A stretch of 64,000 nucleotides of DNA from Bacteroidia bacterium (GTDB lineage: Bacteria > Bacteroidota > Bacteroidia > Chitinophagales > Chitinophagaceae). Positions 53,184 to 61,491 of this stretch are shown here, piece by piece. The notes below the pieces were generated by a model, which was not told the DNA's origin, ran no database searches, and worked only from the letters and a program-made list of their open reading frames with translations. Each line of letters starts with the position of its first letter. Positions within the stretch are counted from its first letter, which is position 1. The stretch lies in assembly GCA_030426665.1 (NCBI GenBank), contig JAUHYD010000002.1:124001-188000 (forward strand). Direction: 5' to 3'. Position numbers and translations under genes: made by a program.

Positions 53184-55232
53184 GTGAGAAAAAGAGGGAT
53201 TCTTTTGGTTTGTATGTTGTTTCGGTTGGTGTTTTTGGCCGATGGTCAGGACTATGATAGTTTGTTTCGGGCTGTGCTGAAGAATTTGCCGGCGGATGAT
53301 AAGTATGATTATGTGGGAGAAAGGCAGAAAGATGGAGTTATTTCTGTGAAATTGGGTGAAAAAAATGGTTTGTTAGACAGGAATCTGAATGTGATATTTC
53401 CATGTGTTTATGATTTGGGTTTTAGCGATGAATGTGACTATTCTATTTTAAAAAAAGACGGCAAGTACGGTTGGGTTAATAATAAATGGGAAGTTATAGT
53501 GCCGTGTATTTACGATGATGTAGAGTGGGGGCGGCGTTCATGTGACTGGTATATTCACAATCGTTTGTGGGATACGGTAAACCAAGTGCGACTCAATGGA
53601 AAGTGGGGCAGGGTAAATTACTCGGGAAGGGTAGTTACGCCGATTGTGTATGATTCTATCTTTTGTTGCAATCGTGGCTACTATGCCGTTAAGAATAATG
53701 GACTGTGGGGCGTGATTGACAATGACAACCAATTTGTTTTTTCTTTTAAGTATGAAAATATATTACAGAGCTTCGATCCCCGGTTCATTTTTGCAGTTAA
53801 AGATGAAAAAGTAGGGGCGATAAATTTATTGGGTGAGGTTGTAATACCCTTTGAGTATGACAGGTTAGAAGATTGGCTGTTGTGGTCTAGTAAAGGTGTG
53901 TTTATCTTAAGAAAGGAACATTTATGGGGTGTTGTTGATACGTTCGGACATATACTGGTGCCTTTTAAATTTGAAAAAGTCAGTATTGTCGAAGCCGAGG
54001 ACAATAGCATGCTTTTTTGCGCAAAAACTGATAGTGTTGATATCTATTTCGACTCGCTAGGAAATAAGAGCGAGAAAAGGCAAAAAGTTGTGACGCAAAG
54101 GTCGTATGACTATTCAACCCACCGCCGGAATGTTGATACGTTTTTAGACGCTTGTCCTAAGCAAAGTTATACGTATGTTGGTTCTTTCTCTCAGGGTCTG
54201 GCGAGGGTAGAAGACTGCAACGGGAAATCGGGTTTTATTGACCGGTGTTGGGAGGAAGTGATACCATGTATTTACGAATACTGTGGGGACTTCTTGAACG
54301 GTCTGGCAAAAATACGTTTGAAGGATAAGACAGGCTACATAAACAGAGAAGGAGTTCTGGTGATTGATACTGCTTACAAGAGCATTCAGGGTTTTCGGAA
54401 TGAACAATTTATTGTGAATAGTGATGCGGGTTTTGCGCTACTTGATGCCAACGGAACGACAAAAAAATTCTCGATATATGACGAGTATAGCTTTGCGTTT
54501 AGCGGCTTTATTTCGGTCAGGAAGAATGGGAAATGGGGGTTAACAGACCGAGATGGCAAACTGGTTGTCGAGTGTAAGTATAATGAGCCATTGGAAGTAT
54601 GGGATGGGCTTCTGTTGGCAGTAGACGACTCAGGTGGGTCATATATCGACACTTTCGGAAATGTAGTACTTGAAGAAAGTGACACGGTTTCATTCTGCTA
54701 TTCATTCAGCGACGGGTTAGCACGGGTTGCCGATTCCAACTTAAAAGTTGGATTTATGAATAGGAATGGTCGCATCGTAATTCCAATGCAATTCTATAAT
54801 GCAGGAAGATTTTTTGACGGTTTGGCATGGTGTAGTTTTCATGGCGGTGATTTTGAAGGGGTACTGATAGATAGTGCCGGCAGGGTGCTTGGGGATCGCT
54901 TTTATGGAGGCTATGCTCAGTTCAGAGGTTTGGATCTAGTGATAGTTGAAGGAACGTTTGGTTATGGACTGATAAGTAAATGCGGAAAACAAATCATACC
55001 ATGCCTCTATGAAAATCTTGATTTTAGTGAATGTTATTTGGGTCTGTTGCGTGCCAAGTTAAATGGCAAATGGGGGTTTATTGATACAACGGGTAAGACC
55101 CTCATTCCGCACATATACGATGAGGTGACAGATTTTAGTGAGGGTTTGATAGGAGTAAAGAAAGACGGTGTTTGGGGGTATATTGATGGGGGTGGAAATG
55201 ATGTTGTATGGTTTAATAAGGCAGATAAGTAG
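53184..55232 (+). CDS. WG-repeat protein 1
   Basis: Secreted protein of 682 residues starting at GTG, followed by a signal peptide (GILLVCMLFRLVFLADGQ). It contains many WG repeats, a beta-hairpin unit of the type GKWGxxNxxGxVVxPxxYDxI (GKYGWVNNKW, GKWGRVNYSG, GLWGVIDNDN, GKWGFIDTTG, GVWGYIDGGG). Such repeats form extended beta-propeller-like or solenoid structures in Bacteroidota surface proteins; no enzymatic role is known. No T9SS tail is visible. The next WG gene starts 3 bp after its stop. Confidence 0.9.
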   Translation: MRKRGILLVCMLFRLVFLADGQDYDSLFRAVLKNLPADDKYDYVGERQKDGVISVKLGEKNGLLDRNLNVIFPCVYDLGFSDECDYSILKKDGKYGWVNNKWEVIVPCIYDDVEWGRRSCDWYIHNRLWDTVNQVRLNGKWGRVNYSGRVVTPIVYDSIFCCNRGYYAVKNNGLWGVIDNDNQFVFSFKYENILQSFDPRFIFAVKDEKVGAINLLGEVVIPFEYDRLEDWLLWSSKGVFILRKEHLWGVVDTFGHILVPFKFEKVSIVEAEDNSMLFCAKTDSVDIYFDSLGNKSEKRQKVVTQRSYDYSTHRRNVDTFLDACPKQSYTYVGSFSQGLARVEDCNGKSGFIDRCWEEVIPCIYEYCGDFLNGLAKIRLKDKTGYINREGVLVIDTAYKSIQGFRNEQFIVNSDAGFALLDANGTTKKFSIYDEYSFAFSGFISVRKNGKWGLTDRDGKLVVECKYNEPLEVWDGLLLAVDDSGGSYIDTFGNVVLEESDTVSFCYSFSDGLARVADSNLKVGFMNRNGRIVIPMQFYNAGRFFDGLAWCSFHGGDFEGVLIDSAGRVLGDRFYGGYAQFRGLDLVIVEGTFGYGLISKCGKQIIPCLYENLDFSECYLGLLRAKLNGKWGFIDTTGKTLIPHIYDEVTDFSEGLIGVKKDGVWGYIDGGGNDVVWFNKADK

Positions 55233-55235
55233 CTG

Positions 55236-57677
55236 ATGAGAATGAGTGCTTACATATTGTTGGTCATTTTATTGCCATTATTGACGGCACGAGGACAGGA
55301 TCAGACTGAGGATCTGCTGCATGCGCTAGAAATGCGCTATGAATACGTTGAGGGCTACGATGACGAAGGGTTTTGCGTAGTTGGTAACGAAGGGAAATTA
55401 GGATTAGTAAATAGTAGAGGAAGGGAGATAGTGCCATGTGTTGCCAACAAATACATAAGTGTGGTTGATGGGTTTGTAAAGTTATTGATAGATGATAGGT
55501 ATGGCTTGTATGACACTAGTGGTCATGAAATATTACAATGCGTATATCAGCAGATTATGTGTCCCGATTATTATCTGACATCAGGTCAAGCATTGATAAG
55601 TGTTAAGAAAGGCGGACAATGGGGCATGACCGATATTATGGGTAAAGTGATAATTCCATTTGAATATAGCTGGTTGAGTCTAAGAGATAATGGGCTGGTG
55701 TGGGCACATAAAGATAGCGATATAGGTGTGTTGTCTAAGTATGGTGAGGTGGTTGTGCCGATTAAGTATAAACGAGTGGATGTAGCGGTTCCGGATGGTG
55801 CAGGAGGTGCACACTATTTTGTGGTGCAGGACCGCCGGAAATTGTGGGGAGTGGCTGACTCGAATGGTAGCTTGATATTGAATTGTGTTTATGAAAGCAT
55901 AGTGTTTAAAGGCGAAGGAATGGTTGCGGTAAAAAAGCCCGGAGTCAAGCGTATTTTGATGCGTTTAAACGGGGTGGCTCAAATACTCACAAGGTACGAT
56001 TCAATGGACTACAGGCGAGGCTTTTATATTGTTAGCAGAGATGGTAAGTGGGGTGTTCTGGATAGGGAAAAGAAACAGATAATTCCGCTTGTATACGAGA
56101 GGTTGCAGTATGACTATCCTGGTAGGTTTAAAGCAAAAAAAGGGGATAAGTGGGGCATAATAGACACGAAGGGCGAGGTGTTGTGTCCGTTCGTGTATGA
56201 CGGGTTTTGCGGGTTACATGACTTTGTGTTTGGCGGTAGAGGTAAAGAGGTAGTGCAAAATGGTAGACATGGTTATTTGGATAGTGCATTTAAGGAAGTG
56301 GTTCCCTGCAAGTATGACCAAGTTGAGGTCATGGAAAACGGGAAAGTCAAGGTTCGGCAAGGGGAGCATTGGGGAGTTGCAGATAATACGTTATTGGTTC
56401 CTTGCCAATACGAGAAGATTATCCCTTTTGCTCCGGGTTTTTATATTGTGATGAGAAAAGACGAGTGGAGCATTATTAAGGAACAAGGTGGTGAGAAAGT
56501 GGGAGATTTTTTTTATAAGTCAGAATATATACATCATTTGGGCTTTTCTGAACCTACTACAATATACTCGAAAGGAATAGCAAAAATCAGAGAAAAACCC
56601 GTGCTCTATATCGATACGAATGCGAAGATATTCAGAATGAAATCTGTTGCCGGCGAATACACCGAAATGGGCAGCTTCTCGGAAGGTTTGGCAAGAGTTA
56701 TGGACAATCAGGGATATTGGGGGTTCATCAATAATTCAGGAAAGGAGGTAATCGGAATCGAGTATGATTGGGTTGGACGGTTTACAGAAGGAAGGGCAGC
56801 AGTTTGTAAGAATGGCAAATGCGGGTATGTCAACGAGAAGGGTGTTACGGTTATACCCCTATTGTACACTGATGCTCACGATTTTAGAAATGGGGTGGCA
56901 ACTGTACAGGATACGAACAGAAAATGGGGGTTGGTAAATAATATGGGCGAATTTATTTTTGATTGCAAGTATAATCGCCCTGTTGCTTTTTCTGAAGGTA
57001 TGTGTCCACAGTATGAAGATGATGCTATGTCGGGCAGAGAGCATTGGTTTTTTATGGATACTCTGGGCGATAAAGTTTTCGAATTGGAAAGTAGATGTAG
57101 GGTTTACGATGGGTTTTCGGAAGGACTGGCAATTGTTTATAGCGAGGGTAGATATTATTATGTCCGAAAGAATGGAGAAAGGGCAAAGAACGAAAGGTTT
57201 GACAAAGCATATCCGTTTGTTGGAGGCAAGGCATGTGTAGCTTCTTGTTGTTATGGCTCTTATGGTAGAACAAAAACCAGCATAATAGATAAGGATGGAA
57301 ATACTGTAGAAAGTTTTGGATATGAGGGACTACATCCGTTAGGGTTTGGTGGGCGGTATGCTGCAGAGCGTAGGAATGGATGGGGGTTAATAGATAGCAG
57401 CGGTAAAGTGTATGGGCGGTTCAGGTATGAAAAGATACTTCCGGATTTATCTGCGTCGGGGCTATATGCAGTACAAAGGAACGGTAAATGGGGTTTTATA
57501 AATAGAGAAGGAGTCGAGGTGATTTCAATAAGATATGATGAAGTTTTGCCATTTCGAGATGGGTTGGCAGCTACCCGAGCAGGCGATTATTGGTATTACT
57601 TAGATGTAACCGGTGAAGAGCAGATGAGGTTTCGCCGCCGGAAAATATCACGCTATTTTGGAGCGGAGTTGCGTTAA
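55236..57677 (+). CDS. WG-repeat protein 2
   Basis: Secreted protein of 813 residues, signal peptide (AYILLVILLPLLTARGQ), built of WG repeats like its upstream neighbour (GQWGMTDIMGK, KLWGVADSNG, GKWGVLDREKK, DKWGIIDTKGE, GKWGFINREGV). Repeat order differs from the first protein, but the pair is clearly paralogous. The two genes are 3 bp apart and must be cotranscribed. Function unknown. An alternative ATG two codons in would give the same mature protein. Confidence 0.9.
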   Translation: MRMSAYILLVILLPLLTARGQDQTEDLLHALEMRYEYVEGYDDEGFCVVGNEGKLGLVNSRGREIVPCVANKYISVVDGFVKLLIDDRYGLYDTSGHEILQCVYQQIMCPDYYLTSGQALISVKKGGQWGMTDIMGKVIIPFEYSWLSLRDNGLVWAHKDSDIGVLSKYGEVVVPIKYKRVDVAVPDGAGGAHYFVVQDRRKLWGVADSNGSLILNCVYESIVFKGEGMVAVKKPGVKRILMRLNGVAQILTRYDSMDYRRGFYIVSRDGKWGVLDREKKQIIPLVYERLQYDYPGRFKAKKGDKWGIIDTKGEVLCPFVYDGFCGLHDFVFGGRGKEVVQNGRHGYLDSAFKEVVPCKYDQVEVMENGKVKVRQGEHWGVADNTLLVPCQYEKIIPFAPGFYIVMRKDEWSIIKEQGGEKVGDFFYKSEYIHHLGFSEPTTIYSKGIAKIREKPVLYIDTNAKIFRMKSVAGEYTEMGSFSEGLARVMDNQGYWGFINNSGKEVIGIEYDWVGRFTEGRAAVCKNGKCGYVNEKGVTVIPLLYTDAHDFRNGVATVQDTNRKWGLVNNMGEFIFDCKYNRPVAFSEGMCPQYEDDAMSGREHWFFMDTLGDKVFELESRCRVYDGFSEGLAIVYSEGRYYYVRKNGERAKNERFDKAYPFVGGKACVASCCYGSYGRTKTSIIDKDGNTVESFGYEGLHPLGFGGRYAAERRNGWGLIDSSGKVYGRFRYEKILPDLSASGLYAVQRNGKWGFINREGVEVISIRYDEVLPFRDGLAATRAGDYWYYLDVTGEEQMRFRRRKISRYFGAELR

Positions 57678-57766
57678 CACCTGTAATGCTAAGCAGTGTA
57701 CGCAATTAATTTCAGGAAAATTTATCTAAAGCAGTCCATATCTGTTTATTTTCCCATTAAAACTCC

Positions 57767-57774
57767 TACCTTTG
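57767..57774 (+). promoter_or_regulatory. -7 promoter element of fusA
   Basis: TACCTTTG, 43 bp before the fusA start. Confidence 0.6.
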
Positions 57775-57817
57775 CACCTCAAATTAAAAAAATTATACAA
57801 TTTTAATAACGTAAAAA

Positions 57818-59959
57818 ATGGCAGATCTCCGCTTACAGCGAAACTTTGGAATCGCTGCACACATTGATGCCGGTAAAACTACTACTACCGAGCGTATTCT
57901 TTATTACACAGGTGTAAACCACAAAATAGGTGAAGTACACGAAGGTGCCGCTACTATGGACTGGATGGCACAAGAGCAGGAACGTGGTATTACTATTACG
58001 TCTGCAGCTACTACCTGTTTCTGGCATTTCCCTATGATTCAGGGTGTTGCACAGCCAGATGCTAAGAAGTACAAGTTTAACATCATCGATACTCCCGGTC
58101 ACGTGGACTTTACGATTGAGGTTGAGCGTTCTATGCGTGTATTGGATGGTCTTGTAGCCTTGTTCTCTGCGGTTGATGGTGTTGAGCCACAGTCAGAAAC
58201 AGTATGGCGTCAGGCAAACCGTTACAAGGTTCCTCGTATCGGTTTCGTAAATAAAATGGATCGTATCGGTGCTGACTTCCTGATGGTAGTAACGCAGGTT
58301 CGTGAAATGCTGGGTGCTAAGTCTGTACCGTTGCAGTTGCCAATCGGTGCTGAAGATAATTTCAAAGGTGTGGTAGATCTTATCCAGATGAAAGGTATCA
58401 TTTGGGATGATGCTACACAGGGTATGACATATACGGAAATTCCAATTCCTGATGATATGAAGGAAGATGCTGACTATTGGCGTGGTCAGTTGGTAGAAGC
58501 AGTTGCTGAGTATGACGAGACGCTGATGGAGAAGTTTTTTGAAGACCCAAACAGTATCTCTGAAGAGGAAATACACGAAGCTATCCGTAAAGCAACCATC
58601 GACCTGTCTATCATACCAATGTTGTGTGGTTCTGCATACAAAAACAAAGGTGTTCAGACGGCATTGGATGCAGTAATCCGTTACCTGCCTAGTCCGGTAG
58701 ACGTTGAGTCTATTACGGGTACAGACCCTGATACAGGAAAAGAAATGACTCGTAAGCCAAGCTCAAAAGAGCCTTTTGCTGCGTTGGCATTTAAGATCAT
58801 GACCGATCCTTTTGTTGGTCGTCTGGCGTTCTTCCGTTGTTATTCGGGTCGTCTTGATGCAGGTTCGTATGTATTGAATATGCGTTCAGGCAAAAACGAG
58901 CGTATCAGTCGTATCATGCAGATGCACGCTAACAAGCAAAATCCGCTTGACTTCATCGAAGCAGGTGATATCGGAGCAGCTGTAGGATTTAAAGAAATCA
59001 AAACAGGTGATACACTGTGTGATGAAAAACATCCGATTGTTCTGGAAAACATGTTCATCCCTGAACCTGTAATCGCCATTGCGGTAGAACCTAAAACTCA
59101 GGCTGACGTTGACAAAATGGGTATGGCAATCGCTAAGCTGGTTGAAGAAGATCCTACTCTGCGTGTAAGGTCTGACGAAGAAACAGGGCAGACTGTTCTT
59201 AGCGGTATGGGTGAGCTTCACCTGGACATTATTCTTGACCGTATGCGTCGTGAGTTTAAGGTAGAGGTTAATCAGGGTGCTCCTCAGGTGGCTTATAAAG
59301 AAGCATTTACCATGAAGGTAGAACACCGTGAGGTATATAAGAAGCAGTCGGGTGGTCGTGGTAAGTTTGCCGATATCCAATTCGAGATAGGACCAGCAGA
59401 AGAAGAGTTCCTGAAAGAAGGAAAAGGTCGCTTCCAGTTCATCAATGATATCTTCGGAGGAGCTATCCCACGTGAATTTATCCCTGCAGTACAGAAAGGA
59501 TTTGAGGTATCTATGAGTACCGGTCCTTTGGCTGGTTTCCCTGTAGAGAGTATGAGAGTTCGTCTTTTTGACGGTTCTTTCCACCAGGTCGATTCAGACT
59601 CTATGTCTTTTGAACTGTGTTCTAAAGTGGCGTTCCGTGAAGCAGGTCGTAAGGCTAAGCCGGTATTGCTGGAGCCTATCATGAAAGTAGAGGTAACAAC
59701 TCCTGACCAATACATGGGTGATGTAACAGGTGACCTTAACCGTCGTCGTGCAATGCTGGAAGGAATGGACAGCCGTAACAACCTACAGGTTATACGTGCT
59801 AAGGTGCCATTGAGCGAAATGTTCGGCTATGTAACTCAGTTGCGTTCATTGTCTTCAGGACGTGCCACTTCTGTGATGGAGTTTAGTCACTATGCAGCAG
59901 CTCCGCGCGGTGTAGAGGAAGAAGTAGTAGCAAAAATGAAAGGTAGATCTGCTGAATAG
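57818..59959 (+). CDS. fusA: Elongation factor G
   Basis: Translational GTPase of 713 residues that drives tRNA-mRNA translocation. G1 AAHIDAGKT (residues 13-21), G2/switch [16 protein letters not shown]3 DTPGHVD, G4 NKMD, and domain IV/V ends ([39 protein letters not shown]) are present. Domains I-V are of normal length. It is not in a str operon (rpsL-rpsG-fusA-tuf); it stands alone with its own promoter and terminator, so it may be one of two EF-G copies. The sequence has the features of the canonical factor rather than EF-G2. Confidence 0.96.
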   Translation: MADLRLQRNFGIAAHIDAGKTTTTERILYYTGVNHKIGEVHEGAATMDWMAQEQERGITITSAATTCFWHFPMIQGVAQPDAKKYKFNIIDTPGHVDFTIEVERSMRVLDGLVALFSAVDGVEPQSETVWRQANRYKVPRIGFVNKMDRIGADFLMVVTQVREMLGAKSVPLQLPIGAEDNFKGVVDLIQMKGIIWDDATQGMTYTEIPIPDDMKEDADYWRGQLVEAVAEYDETLMEKFFEDPNSISEEEIHEAIRKATIDLSIIPMLCGSAYKNKGVQTALDAVIRYLPSPVDVESITGTDPDTGKEMTRKPSSKEPFAALAFKIMTDPFVGRLAFFRCYSGRLDAGSYVLNMRSGKNERISRIMQMHANKQNPLDFIEAGDIGAAVGFKEIKTGDTLCDEKHPIVLENMFIPEPVIAIAVEPKTQADVDKMGMAIAKLVEEDPTLRVRSDEETGQTVLSGMGELHLDIILDRMRREFKVEVNQGAPQVAYKEAFTMKVEHREVYKKQSGGRGKFADIQFEIGPAEEEFLKEGKGRFQFINDIFGGAIPREFIPAVQKGFEVSMSTGPLAGFPVESMRVRLFDGSFHQVDSDSMSFELCSKVAFREAGRKAKPVLLEPIMKVEVTTPDQYMGDVTGDLNRRRAMLEGMDSRNNLQVIRAKVPLSEMFGYVTQLRSLSSGRATSVMEFSHYAAAPRGVEEEVVAKMKGRSAE

Positions 59960-59984
59960 TAGTTAACCTGCTTTTATAATCAGA

Positions 59985-60016
59985 GCGTCCGGGCAAGTTT
60001 GCCCGGACGCTTTTTT
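59985..60016 (+). terminator. Terminator after fusA
   Basis: Perfect 10-bp stem GCGTCCGGGC/GCCCGGACGC around a 6-base loop, followed by six T. It may also serve the TolC-like gene on the other strand. Confidence 0.85.
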
Positions 60017-60048
60017 GATTTTATAATCTTGTGTAAGTTGGCGCGGTA

Positions 60049-61491
60049 TTAATTCCATCCTCCACCCAGTGCGCGGTAAATATTTACAACAGCGCTCATT
60101 TGTTGCATTTTTGTTTCTATCAGGTCAAATCGTGATTCCAACGCATCGCGTTGCGTCAACAATACTTCCATGTAGTCAGCTCTCGCCGACTTGAACAGAT
60201 AGTTAGAAATGGAAACAGACTGTTTAAGTGTTGCCACTTCTCTTGACTTAAAATCGTATGTCTGTTCTAGTTTGTTGATTTTAGACACCTGATTTGCGAC
60301 TTCTACGTAGGCGTTGAGTATTGTGCGTTCGTAATTATAAACGCTCTGAATTTGCCTTGAATTTGCATTGTAGTAGCTGGCTTTGATTGCATTTCTGTTA
60401 ATCATTGGTGCCATAAGGTCGCCTGCGAGTGAGTATAGCATTGATTCCGGTGTCTGAACCAGGAATTTAGGATTGAAAGCCTGATATCCTACCGAAGCTG
60501 ATATGCCGAACGATGGATAGAATCGCGCTTTCGCAACTTTTACGTCAAGTTTCGATGCTTTAAGTTGTTGTTCTGCCTGTCTGATATCGGGGCGATTTGC
60601 AAGAAGCTGGGACGGGATACCGTTATTAATGATAGAAGGCACTAATTTTTCAAAATCCTGCGTACCTCTGGGAATGTGTTGCGGGTAACGTCCGAGAAGG
60701 TAGTTGATTCTGTTTTCTGTTTCCACAATTCTCTGCTGAATACCGAATTGTAATCCTTTTGTATGGAGCACCTGCGCTTCGAACCTGCGCACTGCAAGTT
60801 CTGTAACACGTGCTGATTGCTTTTGCAACTTAACGATTTGCAGTGCATTGCTCTGAATCTCGATATTCTGTTTGACAATCATGAGCTGATTGTCAAGCGC
60901 CAGTAGTTCGTAATAAGAGTCTGCAATTTCGGCGATGAGGTTTGTAACCATAAAGTTCTTGCCTTCAACGCTGGCGAGGTACCGGGCGACAGCAGCTTTT
61001 TTAGCATTGTGCAGCTTTTTCCAGATATCCACTTCCCAGTTGGCGTAGGCTCCCAGCATGTAGTCGGGTAGCGGGTCGGGTGTTTCTTTGCCCGGTTTGA
61101 TTTCGGTGGTGGCTTCAGATGCGCCAATATTGGTGTATCGTCCTACTTTGTCGACACCTGCGCTGCCCCGTAACCCAACAAATGGTAAGTACTCCCCCTT
61201 CCTTGCTCTGATTTCGTTTCTGGAAATGGCTATTTCCTGCAAGGTAATGTTCAATTCCTGATTGTTTTTCAGGGCAGTATCTATCAGACCAACGAGGTAG
61301 GAATCGCTAAAGAAGTCCCTCCATTTGAGGTTGGCAGAGTTGACGGAGTCCTGTGAGTCGTTATAACTCACAGGAACATTAGTGTTTTCCGTCTTTCGGG
61401 TAAGTGTAGGTATACTGCATGCCGCAAAAAACAAGGACATACAGCCAATACCTATCAGTTTGTTAATTCTATTTTTAATCATTGTGGTCAA
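60049..61491 (-). CDS. Outer-membrane efflux lipoprotein (TolC/NodT family)
   Basis: Protein of about 480 residues, the outer-membrane channel of a tripartite RND pump. Signal sequence with a lipid-type cysteine (GCMSLFFAACSIPTL), then the two OEP repeats of long coiled helices (TALKNNQELNITLQEIAISRNEIRARKGEYLPFVGLRGSAG; ANRPDIRQAEQQLKASKLDVKVAKARFYPSFGISASVGY). DYMEVLLTQRDALESRFDLIETKMQQMSAVVNIYRALGGGW closes it, as in NodT-like factors. The start overlaps the RND gene stop (by 17 bp at 61491, 8 bp at the ATG at 61482), so the two are coupled. Confidence 0.92.
   Translation of the reverse strand: MTTMIKNRINKLIGIGCMSLFFAACSIPTLTRKTENTNVPVSYNDSQDSVNSANLKWRDFFSDSYLVGLIDTALKNNQELNITLQEIAISRNEIRARKGEYLPFVGLRGSAGVDKVGRYTNIGASEATTEIKPGKETPDPLPDYMLGAYANWEVDIWKKLHNAKKAAVARYLASVEGKNFMVTNLIAEIADSYYELLALDNQLMIVKQNIEIQSNALQIVKLQKQSARVTELAVRRFEAQVLHTKGLQFGIQQRIVETENRINYLLGRYPQHIPRGTQDFEKLVPSIINNGIPSQLLANRPDIRQAEQQLKASKLDVKVAKARFYPSFGISASVGYQAFNPKFLVQTPESMLYSLAGDLMAPMINRNAIKASYYNANSRQIQSVYNYERTILNAYVEVANQVSKINKLEQTYDFKSREVATLKQSVSISNYLFKSARADYMEVLLTQRDALESRFDLIETKMQQMSAVVNIYRALGGGWN

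Noticed and set aside
58886-59584. 232-residue frame opposite fusA
   Set aside because: Fully antisense to a conserved essential gene and without any recognisable motif.
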